Below, piece by piece: positions 22,713-33,215 of a stretch of 64,000 nt of DNA. Positions within the stretch are counted from its first letter, which is position 1, and every line of letters begins with the position of its first letter. The notes under the pieces are model-generated. The model ran no database searches. It saw only the letters and a list, made by a program, of their open reading frames with translations, and was not told the DNA's origin. Origin of the DNA: Phanerochaete sordida (taxonomy: Eukaryota; Basidiomycota; Agaricomycetes; Polyporales; Phanerochaetaceae); contig BPQB01000009.1 of the NCBI GenBank assembly GCA_019973155.2, forward strand, positions 124,001 through 188,000, given 5' to 3'. The position numbers and the translations under genes were made by a program.

Positions 22713-24952
22713 TCATGTCGGTTTGTAGTAGATCGTCGTGATGTACTGCAGAAATCAGCCCGGTCAGCGTGCGCAGATCACAGCACCGAGTATCACGCCG
22801 CACCTTCTTCCGGTATCTCGTCGTGTTCGCCACGGCAAGCACGCCGTTCCGGATCGCGCTCGTGCTGAGGTGGTGCAGCACGACGTGGCTCGGCACGGGC
22901 AGCACGCTCCCGTCGTCGGCGAGCCCTGGTGTCTCCAGCTTCGCTGCGTTCGCGACGCGCTTGGACGGGGTGTGTCCCTGCAGCTGCGCCCCGCCTTCTG
23001 CGCCCGGGGTCGGCGGCGGGCTCGACGCTGCGTGCGCCATCACCTCTGCGCCGGAGGCAGTCACGACGGGAAGCGCACCCGCATCGCCACCGTCCATGGT
23101 CGTCGACGTCATGCCCAGGCTCGACGGCGCATGCGCCCGGCGGCCTTCCCGGTCCCGCTCACGCCGCCGCCGCTCCTTCTCCTTCTCCTTCTCTCGCCGG
23201 CGATCCCGCTCGCTTGGTGACCCTGGTGCGCCAGAGATCTGCGGCCGCGCGTTGAGTATGAGCTTGTCGAGGTGCCGCGGCAGCGTAGGAGCCGGGGGAA
23301 CATTCGGCGCCGGCACGCTGCTCGATGTCGTCGGCGAGTCTTGCGACGCAAGATAGTTCTCCTCTTCAGCGGCAGCGTTGATGAGCTCTTGCGGAATCTC
23401 AGTAGTCCAACCTCCGTCTTCGCGCGATGTACCGTTCTCCCGCGCACTGGACGATGCGTCGCTCCAAAATGAGGCAAACTGCTGTATTTGGTTCGGATGA
23501 GGAGTAGGTTGGGGTGATGATGAAGATGGGGAGACACTAGACGGTGATGTTGCGTTTACGTAGTTTGCCAGCGACCCGTCGATGTCGTCTACTGCTGTAG
23601 GATAGTCGTCCGCAATCCGCCACTGGTCATCGACGATGAACTTGAAATGGTGGGTGCCCGGTAGCACATGTATCTGCGTGTACCATGTTTTCGTGTCCGC
23701 GCTGTACGAATCCACTTAGTCAGCTATTCTGACCGGCACAAGACGCAGCACGACGCGAAATGGCAGGTGTAAGTCCAGAACAAAACGTGCTCTTCGACCT
23801 CCTATCAAGAATCTCCATGCACGTTGCAGATAGACTCCAGTCTGGAGCGCAAATGCCCAGCCACGCACACGCTTGGGTGTAACGCAGAGTCACATGAAGC
23901 CGAAGAGAACGCATCGATGTCGAGCGACACAGACAGCGGGTGGATATCACGACGTGCGACGCGGGTCGAGACCACTCGTCTTGGCTCTCGCCAGAGGACG
24001 TGAGGCTTTGCTGGGTCGGATGGAATACGTAACGCGAGACGGGGGACAAAAGCAAGGACAAATTGGACACGGCCTGTGGGCTGATAGCCAAGGGTCCAAG
24101 ATAGAACCCCGAACCCATCACTGGGCACGAGTAGGCCACGAGCGCGGCAGAGTGGACGGTGACGGCAACGCGATCGCCCAAGGGTCGTACGTACGACTCC
24201 CAGTCGAACACAAGAGTGCAGAGATGGAATGACGCAGACAGCACAGAAACGGAGGCAAAACGACTGTAAAGCGCGACTCACTCGTGTTCCATGGGCTGTC
24301 GGCCCTTCCAGTAGTCGTCCCCTGCCCGCGCTAGCACGACCGACTTGCCTCCGCCTCTCCACTTGATGGTGACGGTGACATGCTCGGGCCTGTGGAAGTC
24401 GCCCTCGGCCTTGGGCAGCGCGAGGGGGATCGTGCTGTGCACGAGCTCCGGGACGAACTCGTGCGTGGGCGGGTCCTGGCGGGGCGGCGAGCCCTGCTCC
24501 TGATCGCCCGATACGAAGGAGTGCGTGGACGGGTACGCGCTGCTGAGGTAGGACTTGTAGCGCGAGCCGCGGCCGTTCTGGTTGAGGGCGAGCTGCGCGG
24601 CGGACGCAAAGTTGTTCTGCACGCGGAACGACCCTGGCACCTGGCTCTTGGGCGAGATCGGTATCGGGATGGGCGACGAGGCCCGCGGGCGGCGGTAGCC
24701 GGCATGGGGGGATGCGCCTGGCGAGGTCGAGGCGGGGGTGAGGGCGAGGGACGCCAGGTCGGGCAGCTCGAGGGATTTCTTCTTGTTGCGCAGGGACTTG
24801 TGCACCCGGTTAGAGGACGGGCTGGGGCTGCCGCCTCTGCCAGTGGGCGACTGGGTGCGCCGAGTGGGGGACTCGTAGCGGCTGCGGGACGAGGGATGGA
24901 GATGGTTGTTGTGGTTGTTGGCGTTGGCAGCGTTTGAGGTGGAGTTGCCCAT
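22713..24952 (-). CDS. AMPK/SNF1 kinase beta subunit
   Basis: Scaffold of the SNF1/AMPK heterotrimer that controls the response to low glucose. Exons (minus): 24282-24952, 22804-23701, 22713-22745, about 533 residues. The N-terminus MGNSTSN fits an N-myristoylation signal. A Ser/Pro-rich region follows, then a CBM48 (glycogen-binding-like) domain split by the first intron: VTVTIKWRGGGKSVVLARAG, then DADTKTWYTQIHVLPGTHHF, FIVDDQWRIADDYPT and DDIDGSLANYVN. The C-terminal ASC domain shows WTTEIPQELI, PPAPTLPRHLDKLILN, VLPVPSHVVLHHLS and the terminal RKKYITTIYYKPT split across the last 33-nt exon. The first intron, 23702-24281, is about 580 nt, roughly ten times the local norm. Ser/Arg-rich and RREKEKEKERRRRERDRE inserts make it longer than yeast Gal83. 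Confidence 0.93.
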
Positions 24953-26918
24953 GCTCTACAGAGGTGGCAGAGGACCCGAGGCGCGAGTGATACACGGAGC
25001 CGTGCGGGCTCTTTGTTCGGAGAAGAGCCGCAGGAGAAACCTCGAGAGAAAGAGAGGCTCTGGATGGAGCGTGAATAACACGGGTGATGTGCCGCGCCAG
25101 AGCGGGATTTTGGGGCCTGACTGGGGCCGGTGAGCGTGGGACGGCCGGGGCTGGGAGGAGAGGAAGGGCGGGCGGAGGGAGGAGGCGAGGGACGATGTGG
25201 AATGAGAGCGAGCAGGCCCTCGCGAGCAGCGCAGGTGCCACCGACTCGAGCCTTGTTTGGCCTTGTGTGCCCCCATGATCAATCACAGGCCCCTGTCCTC
25301 CTGCCCTCCCTCTGCCTCGTCGTCCGCCTCCAAAAACATCGCGAAATTATTAATGTGTATCCTCAGCGCGAGCGAGTGCTCAGGCCGCCGCCCCAGCGGG
25401 GCTTAGTCCCTCCGTAAAGCCTATCGCGGACACGCATGACATGCATCACTCCCGTAGATCTGCGCTGGCATCTCCCCAGCATCCAAACACCCGATCCGTG
25501 CAGCCCCCGCCACGTACGACCCTACGTAAACCGCGCGAGCGACCAGACGACGCGGCTGCTGTCGCTCCAGCTGTGTTATTCCTCGCACGCGAGAGGCCGC
25601 CAGCAGTGGCCCAGGGGACGAGCCTTACCCCGCAGCCCCGGGATCGATCAGAATGACGGCATGTCCAGTATTCCTCCGGTGTCCGTGTCCCTGACCACTC
25701 CTTGTCGTCCGCCCAGCCATCTGTCAGACCGCGCGTGCGGCGAGAGCGAGAAAGTTACCACTGCGAGGGCTCTGCCACGCTTGTTTCCACAGCAAATGTA
25801 CCCAATCATGGCTAGCTGCACGCTGACACTGATGCTGCGCGCTGGCCGAGCCGCGATTGGATGGCAAAGCGCGCTCTCGGCGACGAGGAACATGTCTGTG
25901 GTTCGAGGGGAGCCGGACTCAATGGACGAAGAGACTTTACGTACGGTGCTCCCACAGCATTCCTCGGCTCTGCGAGCTCGCCCGCATCAGACGAACGGAA
26001 ATCCTCTCGCGTTCTGGTCGGAACGACCTGACGTCGCCAAGGGGGCTGTCTTTGTTCTCGATGAAGTCCAGACGACGTATGTACCTCGTCAAGGGGGATC
26101 TGCCGAAGGGCGGGTATCGATGAGACATGTGCCAATCTGCATGGGAGGCCACAAATCCCATCGGAGGTTGCTACTCTTCGGATGGCAAGACATATGTTTG
26201 CTCCCTTGATAGGCAGCAGTACCCTGTGGATGAGAAGTTTGTTGGCAGCGCTCTGACTCAGGGATCCAAGCGAGACATACCTGGCCATCTGACCCTGGCA
26301 AGCAACGCTGGGCGACCCCGAGCGATATTCTCCGATGTCCGTCTGCTCTGTGCTGGCGGTGGAGGTCGCGGCGCGCATGTCTTGGTTTGGGCATGCGCCC
26401 CGACGGCGGTCACGTGCACCAGCGCTTCAGAGCTTCTCGCAGAGGATGGGATCGCGATGCGTCTGAGCCTGGCTGCGATGCTTCTCTCGTCCCTGCACAG
26501 AATAGGAAGGTCTAGTTCGCCCACATCCACCTCAACGCTGAGCATTTTCGGTCCTCTAAACCCTGAATTACGAGACACGCCCTAGCACATGACTCGCCCG
26601 CACAGACACCGTGCGGCGTCGGCCCTGTGATACCGCCTCCAAAGATGCAGACCTCTGGCATCTCCCCGCCATCCTCTTCTGCCTCTCCACCCTTTGCTCT
26701 CTCACACGGAGGATACGGCTCACTCGCACTAGCAGTCAGCCTCGGCTAACAAACCGACCCCGAGCACCGCTTCACCGCTGCCGGTTGCAGCGAACAGGGA
26801 CTAAACGCGTTCTTACGGTATGTCCTCATCAAATCCTGCATCAGGCCTGAAAGTTGAACACATTCTGTCCCCATACAGAAGCTTCGACTCGTCTGGCTGC
26901 GTATCTTAAACAATTACC
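24953..26918. other. Divergent intergenic region of about 2 kb
   Basis: Between the divergent AMPK beta and methyltransferase-like genes. The first 350 bp next to AMPK beta are GA-rich and probably its promoter and 5' UTR. A 257-codon open frame at 25436-26209 (plus) has no ordered domain signature and I do not call it. CT-rich stretches near 26640-26720 and 26900 precede the plus-strand ATG. Confidence 0.4.
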
Positions 26919-29900
26919 ATGCTCGCGCCGTATCCCACTCGACTTCGCTCTCATTCTTCCCCAGCTCAGCCGGAGCGAAGTACACCCAAGCCCGCCGTCT
27001 CGCCCGCTCCGGCGCAGCGTTCCGCGTTCGCGGCCGTAGAAGAAGTGCCGGAGCTGCAGGGAAATAGCAGTTCCTCCCAGTCATCCCCGCACGCCGCCAG
27101 TCATAACCCGCCGCGGCCGCTCCGTCTGAAACGTCCGTCGGACGCGAGCCCAACGATGGCACTCGAGTCCGCCCCGCCCGCCGAGCCCCATATACCGCCG
27201 CACGCAGGCAGCAGCAGCCCCACGCATCCGCGCCCGCCCCGTCCTCTGCCGCCGCCGCTGCGGCGCGTCGGCTCGCGCTCGGGACACCCGCGCCCATCAT
27301 CGTCCGCAGGCCCGCGCACGCCGGAGCACGCGTCCGCGCCAGGCCAGAGCCACCGGAGCAGGAGCGCGTCCGCGTCGGGGCCAGACGCGGGGCGCAGGGA
27401 GTCGCCGTTCCTGCGCGGCTTGGGCCCGATTATGGGGGTGCGTGGCCGGCGCACGCTGAGACACGGGCGCCCGATCAATGAGCTCATCAGGCAGGGACCG
27501 ATTTCATGCTGCAGCGCAGGAAGAGCCGCGGCGGCAGGCAGCACGCGTCGAAGGCCGCTTCCACGGTCCAGGAGGTACAAGAGGAGGAGCCCGCGCCCGC
27601 GCACAGGTTTTCCGGGTTTTCCACCCCCGACCGCACCGTCCTCCAGGAACTGCGGCGCAGGATGCAGGAGCGCGACGGGAAGTTCGTGGTGCGGAACGGC
27701 AAGAAACATCACCCCTACGGCCCAGACGAGGTGCCCTATCCTCGAAGCTACGAAAGGAACGTCGTGGACAGGTAAGCGGCGGCACTGCATTTGTTACCGC
27801 GCTCGCTTATCTGATGGCGACCAGCGACATCTGGGAATGCATGTGGGCCAGCGATTCGCTACGTGGTCGCAAGACGTGGTATGTGCCGGACAACCCGCCT
27901 GCAAAAGTGTTCGTGTGCCTCTCCGCGGTCGTCATGTCCTCCCTGTGCTGACCTTTCTCGTGTTAGCTTGGATATCGGCTGTGGTGCGTACGTTCGGCTC
28001 TGGCGTACCAACTGACGTCAACGCCACTCCCTAGGCTCAGGCTCATGGATACTGGACTGTGCGATAGACTGGAAGGTCGGCCTCCTGTCTCAGCCGTATT
28101 TGAGTCTTTCCGCTAAGCTTTTCCTTTTGTGCAGGATACCCATTTCGTGGGTCAGTGTTAAGGGGCTCTTCCTTTTGTCAATTGCTGATCGCGGAACCAG
28201 GCCTCGACATCGTGCCCCTCCAGCCCGATCTCGCCCAAATAGGGTCCCCGCAACTTGCATCGCGGATACGATGGGTGGAGGGCAACTTGTGAGTCGGCAT
28301 GTGAATATGCAGGGCTGCCTTCTCACAACCCGCCGGCCAGTCTCGAAAAGCTTCCTTTCCCAGATGAAGAGTTCGACTTCGTGTGAGTGAAAGCTTAAAT
28401 TTAGTGCTCGCCATCGAGGTTCGCAGGCTCATGATGCGGGCGCAATGCGCAGGCACGCAAAGCGTATAGCCCGTGGTGTCCCAGAAGACAAGGTTCGTTC
28501 ATGACCTCCTAATCTTCGTTCGAGTAGCGCTGATGGAGCTCGAATAGTGGGACAGTCTGCTCGAGGCGAGTCGCGTCTATCCCCGCATTCTGGTGACATG
28601 GAGCGCGAAGCTAAGCCCAGACTAGGAAGTACAACGAGTGTTGAGACCTGGCGGGGTCTTCGGGGTGAGTGTATCCTCATGCGCTGTTATCAGACTATCT
28701 GACATGTCGTTTTACAGCTGTTCGACGAGGAGCTCACCTTCCCAGGGAAATTCGTCGACAGGGACCGCTCTCCAGATGCCATAGACCTGTCAAAGCGAGT
28801 GCCCGCCCCAGCCAAACTGGGCGTATCGGAGGACCCAGCCGCGTACTCTTCGCGAAACTCGTCTCTATCCGACTTCGCCTTCAACTTCGACCCGAACCCC
28901 GACCTCAGCCTCGGCAACGACGTCCCGTCGTCGCCCCGCCCACAGTCGCAGCCGGCGCCCAAGCGGCCCCGGACGATGGAGAGCTCCGCGTTCTCGTCTG
29001 CGCTCAGCCTTGGCCTCATGTCGCCGACCGCGATGCCCGCCGCGCCCGTCTCGCCCACTCAGCTGCGCGGGATGCCCCGCGCGCCGGCGCACTCGCCGAA
29101 GGAGGAGCGGCACGAGCACGAGCTGCTCGGCATCCTGGCGCTGAGCAGGCCCGAGCCCAAGCCTGCGTTCGACCCGCGCGACCACAGCCTGCTCGAGTAC
29201 ATCTACAACGAGATGCACGCTTCGCGTTTCATCAACCTCGAGCCCCTCGCGCTGCTCGAGAACACGCTCTCACTTGTCTTCAAGGGTGCGCAGACATTTC
29301 ACCGATTTTTGTTCGAGGCTGACTCTGGGGCAGACGTCTTTACCCACCCGCCCATCATTCTGACCTATCCGCCTCGGCCACCAAAGAAGAACAAGCCAGG
29401 TGAACAACAGCGCTCTGGCTCCGACCCGGCAATGGAGGAGCCCGAGTATCCACCACCCGTGACCTTCAAAGACGTCGCCGCCGGGACGACGCCGTACGTC
29501 ATGTTCGACGGCGACCGCATGACGCGCCGGCAGCCGCGCAGCGCGCAGGGCAGCGGCCCGAACTCGGGCTCGACGTCGGCGTCCGCGAGCCCGTTCCCGA
29601 GCCGCCCGGGCACGCCCGCGCGGCCCGCGCGCAACATCGTGCCGCTCACCGAGGTGCTCTTCGACCACCGTGCGCTAAACATGCACCTGCAGCTGCGCGT
29701 GCAGGAGGTGCTCGCGTGCGGCGAGGCGATGTGGCACTTCGTGCTCGAGTACCAGGAGCGCCACCTCGACGGCGCGGGCGCGCGCGCCGCGTCGCCCGTC
29801 GAGCACCGCAAGGACAAGCCCCGTGTGCCGACGAAGATGCACCCCGAGTTCCACGATGAGATCATGGGGCTGTACAGGCGCGAGTTCGACGGGATGCTGA

Positions 29901-30371
29901 CGAGGTTCCGCCTGTGAGCACCACCGTTCTCTGAGTGTTCTGAGTGTCACTGACAAAATGTGTAGCGACATGGAAGAGCACACTTTCCTCGCGAGCACTG
30001 TTAACTCACGTCTCTGCTGGCCCTACGTGCGCTCGCCTAAGCCGCCAGAGCGTGTCGAGTTCGAGGAGCTGTGCGAGAAGTGGGAGAAGCACATTGCCGA
30101 GGTCACGCTCCTCAACACCATGCAGTCGAAGCACGGCCACAGTGATTCGCAAGCATCAGTCTCGACGACCTCTCGGTTCTCGATCGTCTCCACCCCTCCC
30201 TCCGATGTCTCCGTAGAGCCAGCGACCCCGCGGCCTGGGCAGGAAGCGCCCATCGCGTCGATGGGCAAGTCGAGCCAGACATCGAAAGACAGATTACCAT
30301 GTCCCTCTAGAACACCTCATCCTTCGGAACGGATCAGTCGGATGTGCAGGGCCTTCGTGGCGTGGAAGTAG
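26919..30371 (+). CDS. SAM-dependent methyltransferase-like protein with long disordered flanks
   Basis: Fourteen proposed exons: 26919-27437, 27491-27771, 27825-27908, 27967-27983, 28035-28075, 28135-28150, 28201-28288, 28341-28382, 28453-28492, 28548-28565, 28626-28664, 28718-29285, 29334-29913, 29966-30371; about 912 residues. The catalytic core (about 290-400) is a class I Rossmann fold: AKVLDIGCGSGSWILD (motif I), DTHFVGLDIVPLQPDL, RIRWVEGNFLE, PFPDEEFDFVH and KRIARGVPEDKWDSLLE, then VLRPGGVFGLFDEELTFPG. Flanks are Ser/Pro-rich; the C-terminal half has DHSLLEYIYNEMHASRF and MWHFVLEYQERH helices. This large form recurs in Agaricomycetes; the substrate is unknown. The intron at 28566-28625 appears to use a GC donor, and intron 29286-29333 (48 nt) keeps frame if retained. 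The extreme C-terminus after about 30240 is the least certain part. Confidence 0.9.
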
Positions 30372-30978
30372 ACTGCTGACACTGACACGATTTCTACCCC
30401 GCGTCGGATCTCCAACATTCCCTCAGTCCGCCATCGTCCTCAAAATACCTCCATTACTCCAAATTACCCGTGTCTATGTTGCATACTGTATCGCTTTTGG
30501 ATGTACTCAACCGGATTCCGTGCTGTGTTTTGTGAGCTTCCCTAATCGTGCTTGTACTTCGTCGTTCCCCGTATAGCACCTCAGTCAGTGATTTTGTAGC
30601 GTAATGACTGTCTCTCCAGCGCGTGCCCAACGTTATCCCAGAGAATTTCGACTCGCATCGATTGTGTCTTTGTCGTCTTGGTTCATCCCAGCCTGTTTTC
30701 TTGTCGTTGAAGAGGCACGACGCGCCCATGTGGCCGCGAGGTCTGGGCGCGTAATCGCATGCCAGAGGCGTCTTCCTCCTTGCCTCTCACCTCATTGACA
30801 TTGTCAATCACTATGCCCGCAGACGCACCGTTATCCCTGTACCAAGCGAGGGTGTCTGACCAGTGCCGCTTCGTCTCCAGTGCATCAACTGAATACTACC
30901 CCGAGGCGAACGCGAGCACGTGACTGACAGCAAGCAGCGCCAGCATGCACTCGACTTTGTTCACGTACATCGACCACC
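30372..30978. other. Intergenic
   Basis: 3' UTR of the methyltransferase-like gene and promoter of the F-box gene. Short open frames only; no motif seen. Confidence 0.4.
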
Positions 30979-32926
30979 ATGTCTAGAGACCGCCGCACCG
31001 GGATTCTGCCCCAGTTCAGACCTCTGCGCCATGCCATAGACGATGTACATGCGTGTGTTCAGGATCTCGAGGCTGCATCTGGCATACCGTAAGTGTAGGC
31101 ACATCGTTCCTGCTGAGCAGGCTAACACTTCTTTTGTTGACAGTGTTGATACTGCCTTTTCCGTCTCCGACGTGGCGGTAGATTCCGCTGCACGACTTGC
31201 AAGCTACGACGTCCTTGTCGCAGATTGCCAAACCAACCTCACAAATCTCCTCCGTCTCCGGGCAGACACGGCGGCGATGAGGAACGCGACTCTGCCTCCT
31301 ATAAGCCTCTTACCTCCAGAGATCTTGCGCGACGTCTTTCTGGACGTCGTCATAATGGGACACTGGGCTGGACGAAGACAAGGCCGCAGGCGCGCTTCCG
31401 TTGTCATCTCACACACCTGCAGCCTCTGGCGTGCCATCGCTCTCGACCACCCTGCCCTCTGGAGCTACATCAATTTGTGGCAAACGTCACAGCGGCTGAC
31501 GAAACTCTTCGCCGAGCGATGCGAAGGGCTTCCTCTCAAGATCACAGGTTTTGACTCCGATGAACAATATGTCCGCAGTGACGTCTCCTTTTACGCGTTG
31601 ACAGAGCTTCTCGATCGAACCACGGACTTGAGCGTCCTTGCTTCAGATCAACTTTCCGCATGGTTTTTCAGTGAACCAGTCGATTTTGAGCCATGTTCGG
31701 ATCTCGAAAGCTTTTCCCTACAATATCGTTGTGCGGACGACCACGGCGGAAGCAGCGAGCCGCGGGAGAGAATCCTCTACAGGAATCTCTTCGGAGGGGA
31801 AGACCTACCCAACCTTCGTCATCTATCCCTTATTGGATACCGCTTTCCCTGGGAGCAAGGTCGATACGCCGGTTTGCGCTCGTTGCGGATCGACGACGTG
31901 CCTTTGGCCGCCACGTCACGAAAAGACAAAGATTTCAGTTGGGTCATACGGGAATCGCCCCTGCTAGAGTGTTTAGAGCTTGGTTCATGGGGGAAAGGCG
32001 AGCAGGAGACGCTCCGTCCTCGCCAGCTCCGTGCGCTGAACCCAGACCACGCCGGTCAAATATCCCTCCCTTTCCTGCACACGATCAAATTCCACATGCA
32101 CATCTCCTTGGCGCGCTGGCTGTTATCGTTGGTCGACGCCCCCTCCCTCGAAGTTTTCCACGTCCAGCCGTTTGGCGCGCCAGACCAAATGTTGGGTATC
32201 GGTGACCTTCTCACGCTACATCCAGGGCTCGACGTCTCGAAAGTCCTCGCATCCCTCCACAAGATCGAAATCGGCGTACTCGTCGAGCGTCAAAAGGCGG
32301 ACATCCGACTCTCGGGATACTCTGGTTTGGACGAAATGACCTTATGTCTCCGCTGGTCAGAGAACGGGCTTGCGATGAACTCGCTGAGCGCGGTTTTACA
32401 GGCTATGCAGTCGCACGAAGAGCTGTCGCAGGTCCAGACGCTGGCTCTTGGCTCGTATTTGGACGAATTTACCCTCATGTGCCACACACCAGACTTCAGC
32501 ACGCCCATTCTACAGCCCGAATGGCCCGCTCTTCCGCTTATCGTGCGCAAGCTGCCATCCGTTACGTCTCTCGCCCTGCATGGAGGCGCGCATTTATGCG
32601 TCACCGCCGACCGACACTACGATTCCATCATGGGCTCTACAGAAAGACTTCCTGCAATAGACAAGCTTGCGGTTGAAGGCGATTTGCATTACGGCCACGC
32701 CCAACGCCTCGGAACGTGGTGGCTCACGCTACCTTCCCTGTGTTGCTTGGACTTGAGTGCATACATGGTCATCCCCGACATCGACGTAAAGGCCCCTGCC
32801 TTGATACCCTGCCTTCCCCAGGACGACGAGTCCGTTTCTGTCATCCTTCCTGGCCCAGGTACAGACACTACGTTTCTTCGAGGCAAACGCTACGAATTCC
32901 GCCGAAGACAGCGTCACAAAGCATGA
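30979..32926 (+). CDS. F-box protein with LRR-like C-terminal region
   Basis: Putative substrate receptor of an SCF ubiquitin ligase. Exons 30979-31088 and 31144-32926, about 630 residues. A short N-terminal helix (DVLVADCQTNLTNLLRLRAD) leads into the F-box: PPISLLPPEILRDVFLDVV, then SVVISHTCSLWRAIALDHPALWSYI with the conserved Trp-Arg-Ala-Ile-Ala and Pro-Ala-Leu-Trp. The remainder is a solenoid of irregular leucine-rich strands (LPNLRHLSLIGYRF, SPLLECLELGS, LPSLCCLDLSAYM). This layout is that of the large, fast-evolving F-box superfamily of Agaricomycetes. The substrate is unknown. The ATG is the first in the exon before a 55-nt phase-2 intron. It starts a run of F-box and membrane-protein genes. 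Confidence 0.88.
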
Positions 32927-33215
32927 TCATTTGAACTTCTGGCCTCAACGCGCGACGGACAGTCAGTCTATCGTAAGCTCAACCTATCTCAGACTTTACT
33001 GCTTCTCTGACGTCCGTTCCGTCCTCCAGCGATAGCCATCCCCGCTTTGCGGTACGTTAATGCTCAAGTCCGCTCCAAATACGAGGGACGGAGGCGGCCT
33101 AACAGACATCTGCGTCATAAATATATCAATACTGATACGTCTCCTGGTCTACTGTACATCACACTTTATCACGTTCAGAGACAAACGTACAACAGCCGCA
33201 AGCGATTGACACCGG

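Noticed and set aside
25436..26209. 257-codon frame containing FVLDEVQT, reminiscent of the Asp-containing PLP site of class III aminotransferases
   Set aside because: Neither the sequence before nor after the octapeptide matches the family (no following GATGKFW-type segment, no Lys site), and no splice variant improves it. Probably chance, at most an unrecognisable remnant.
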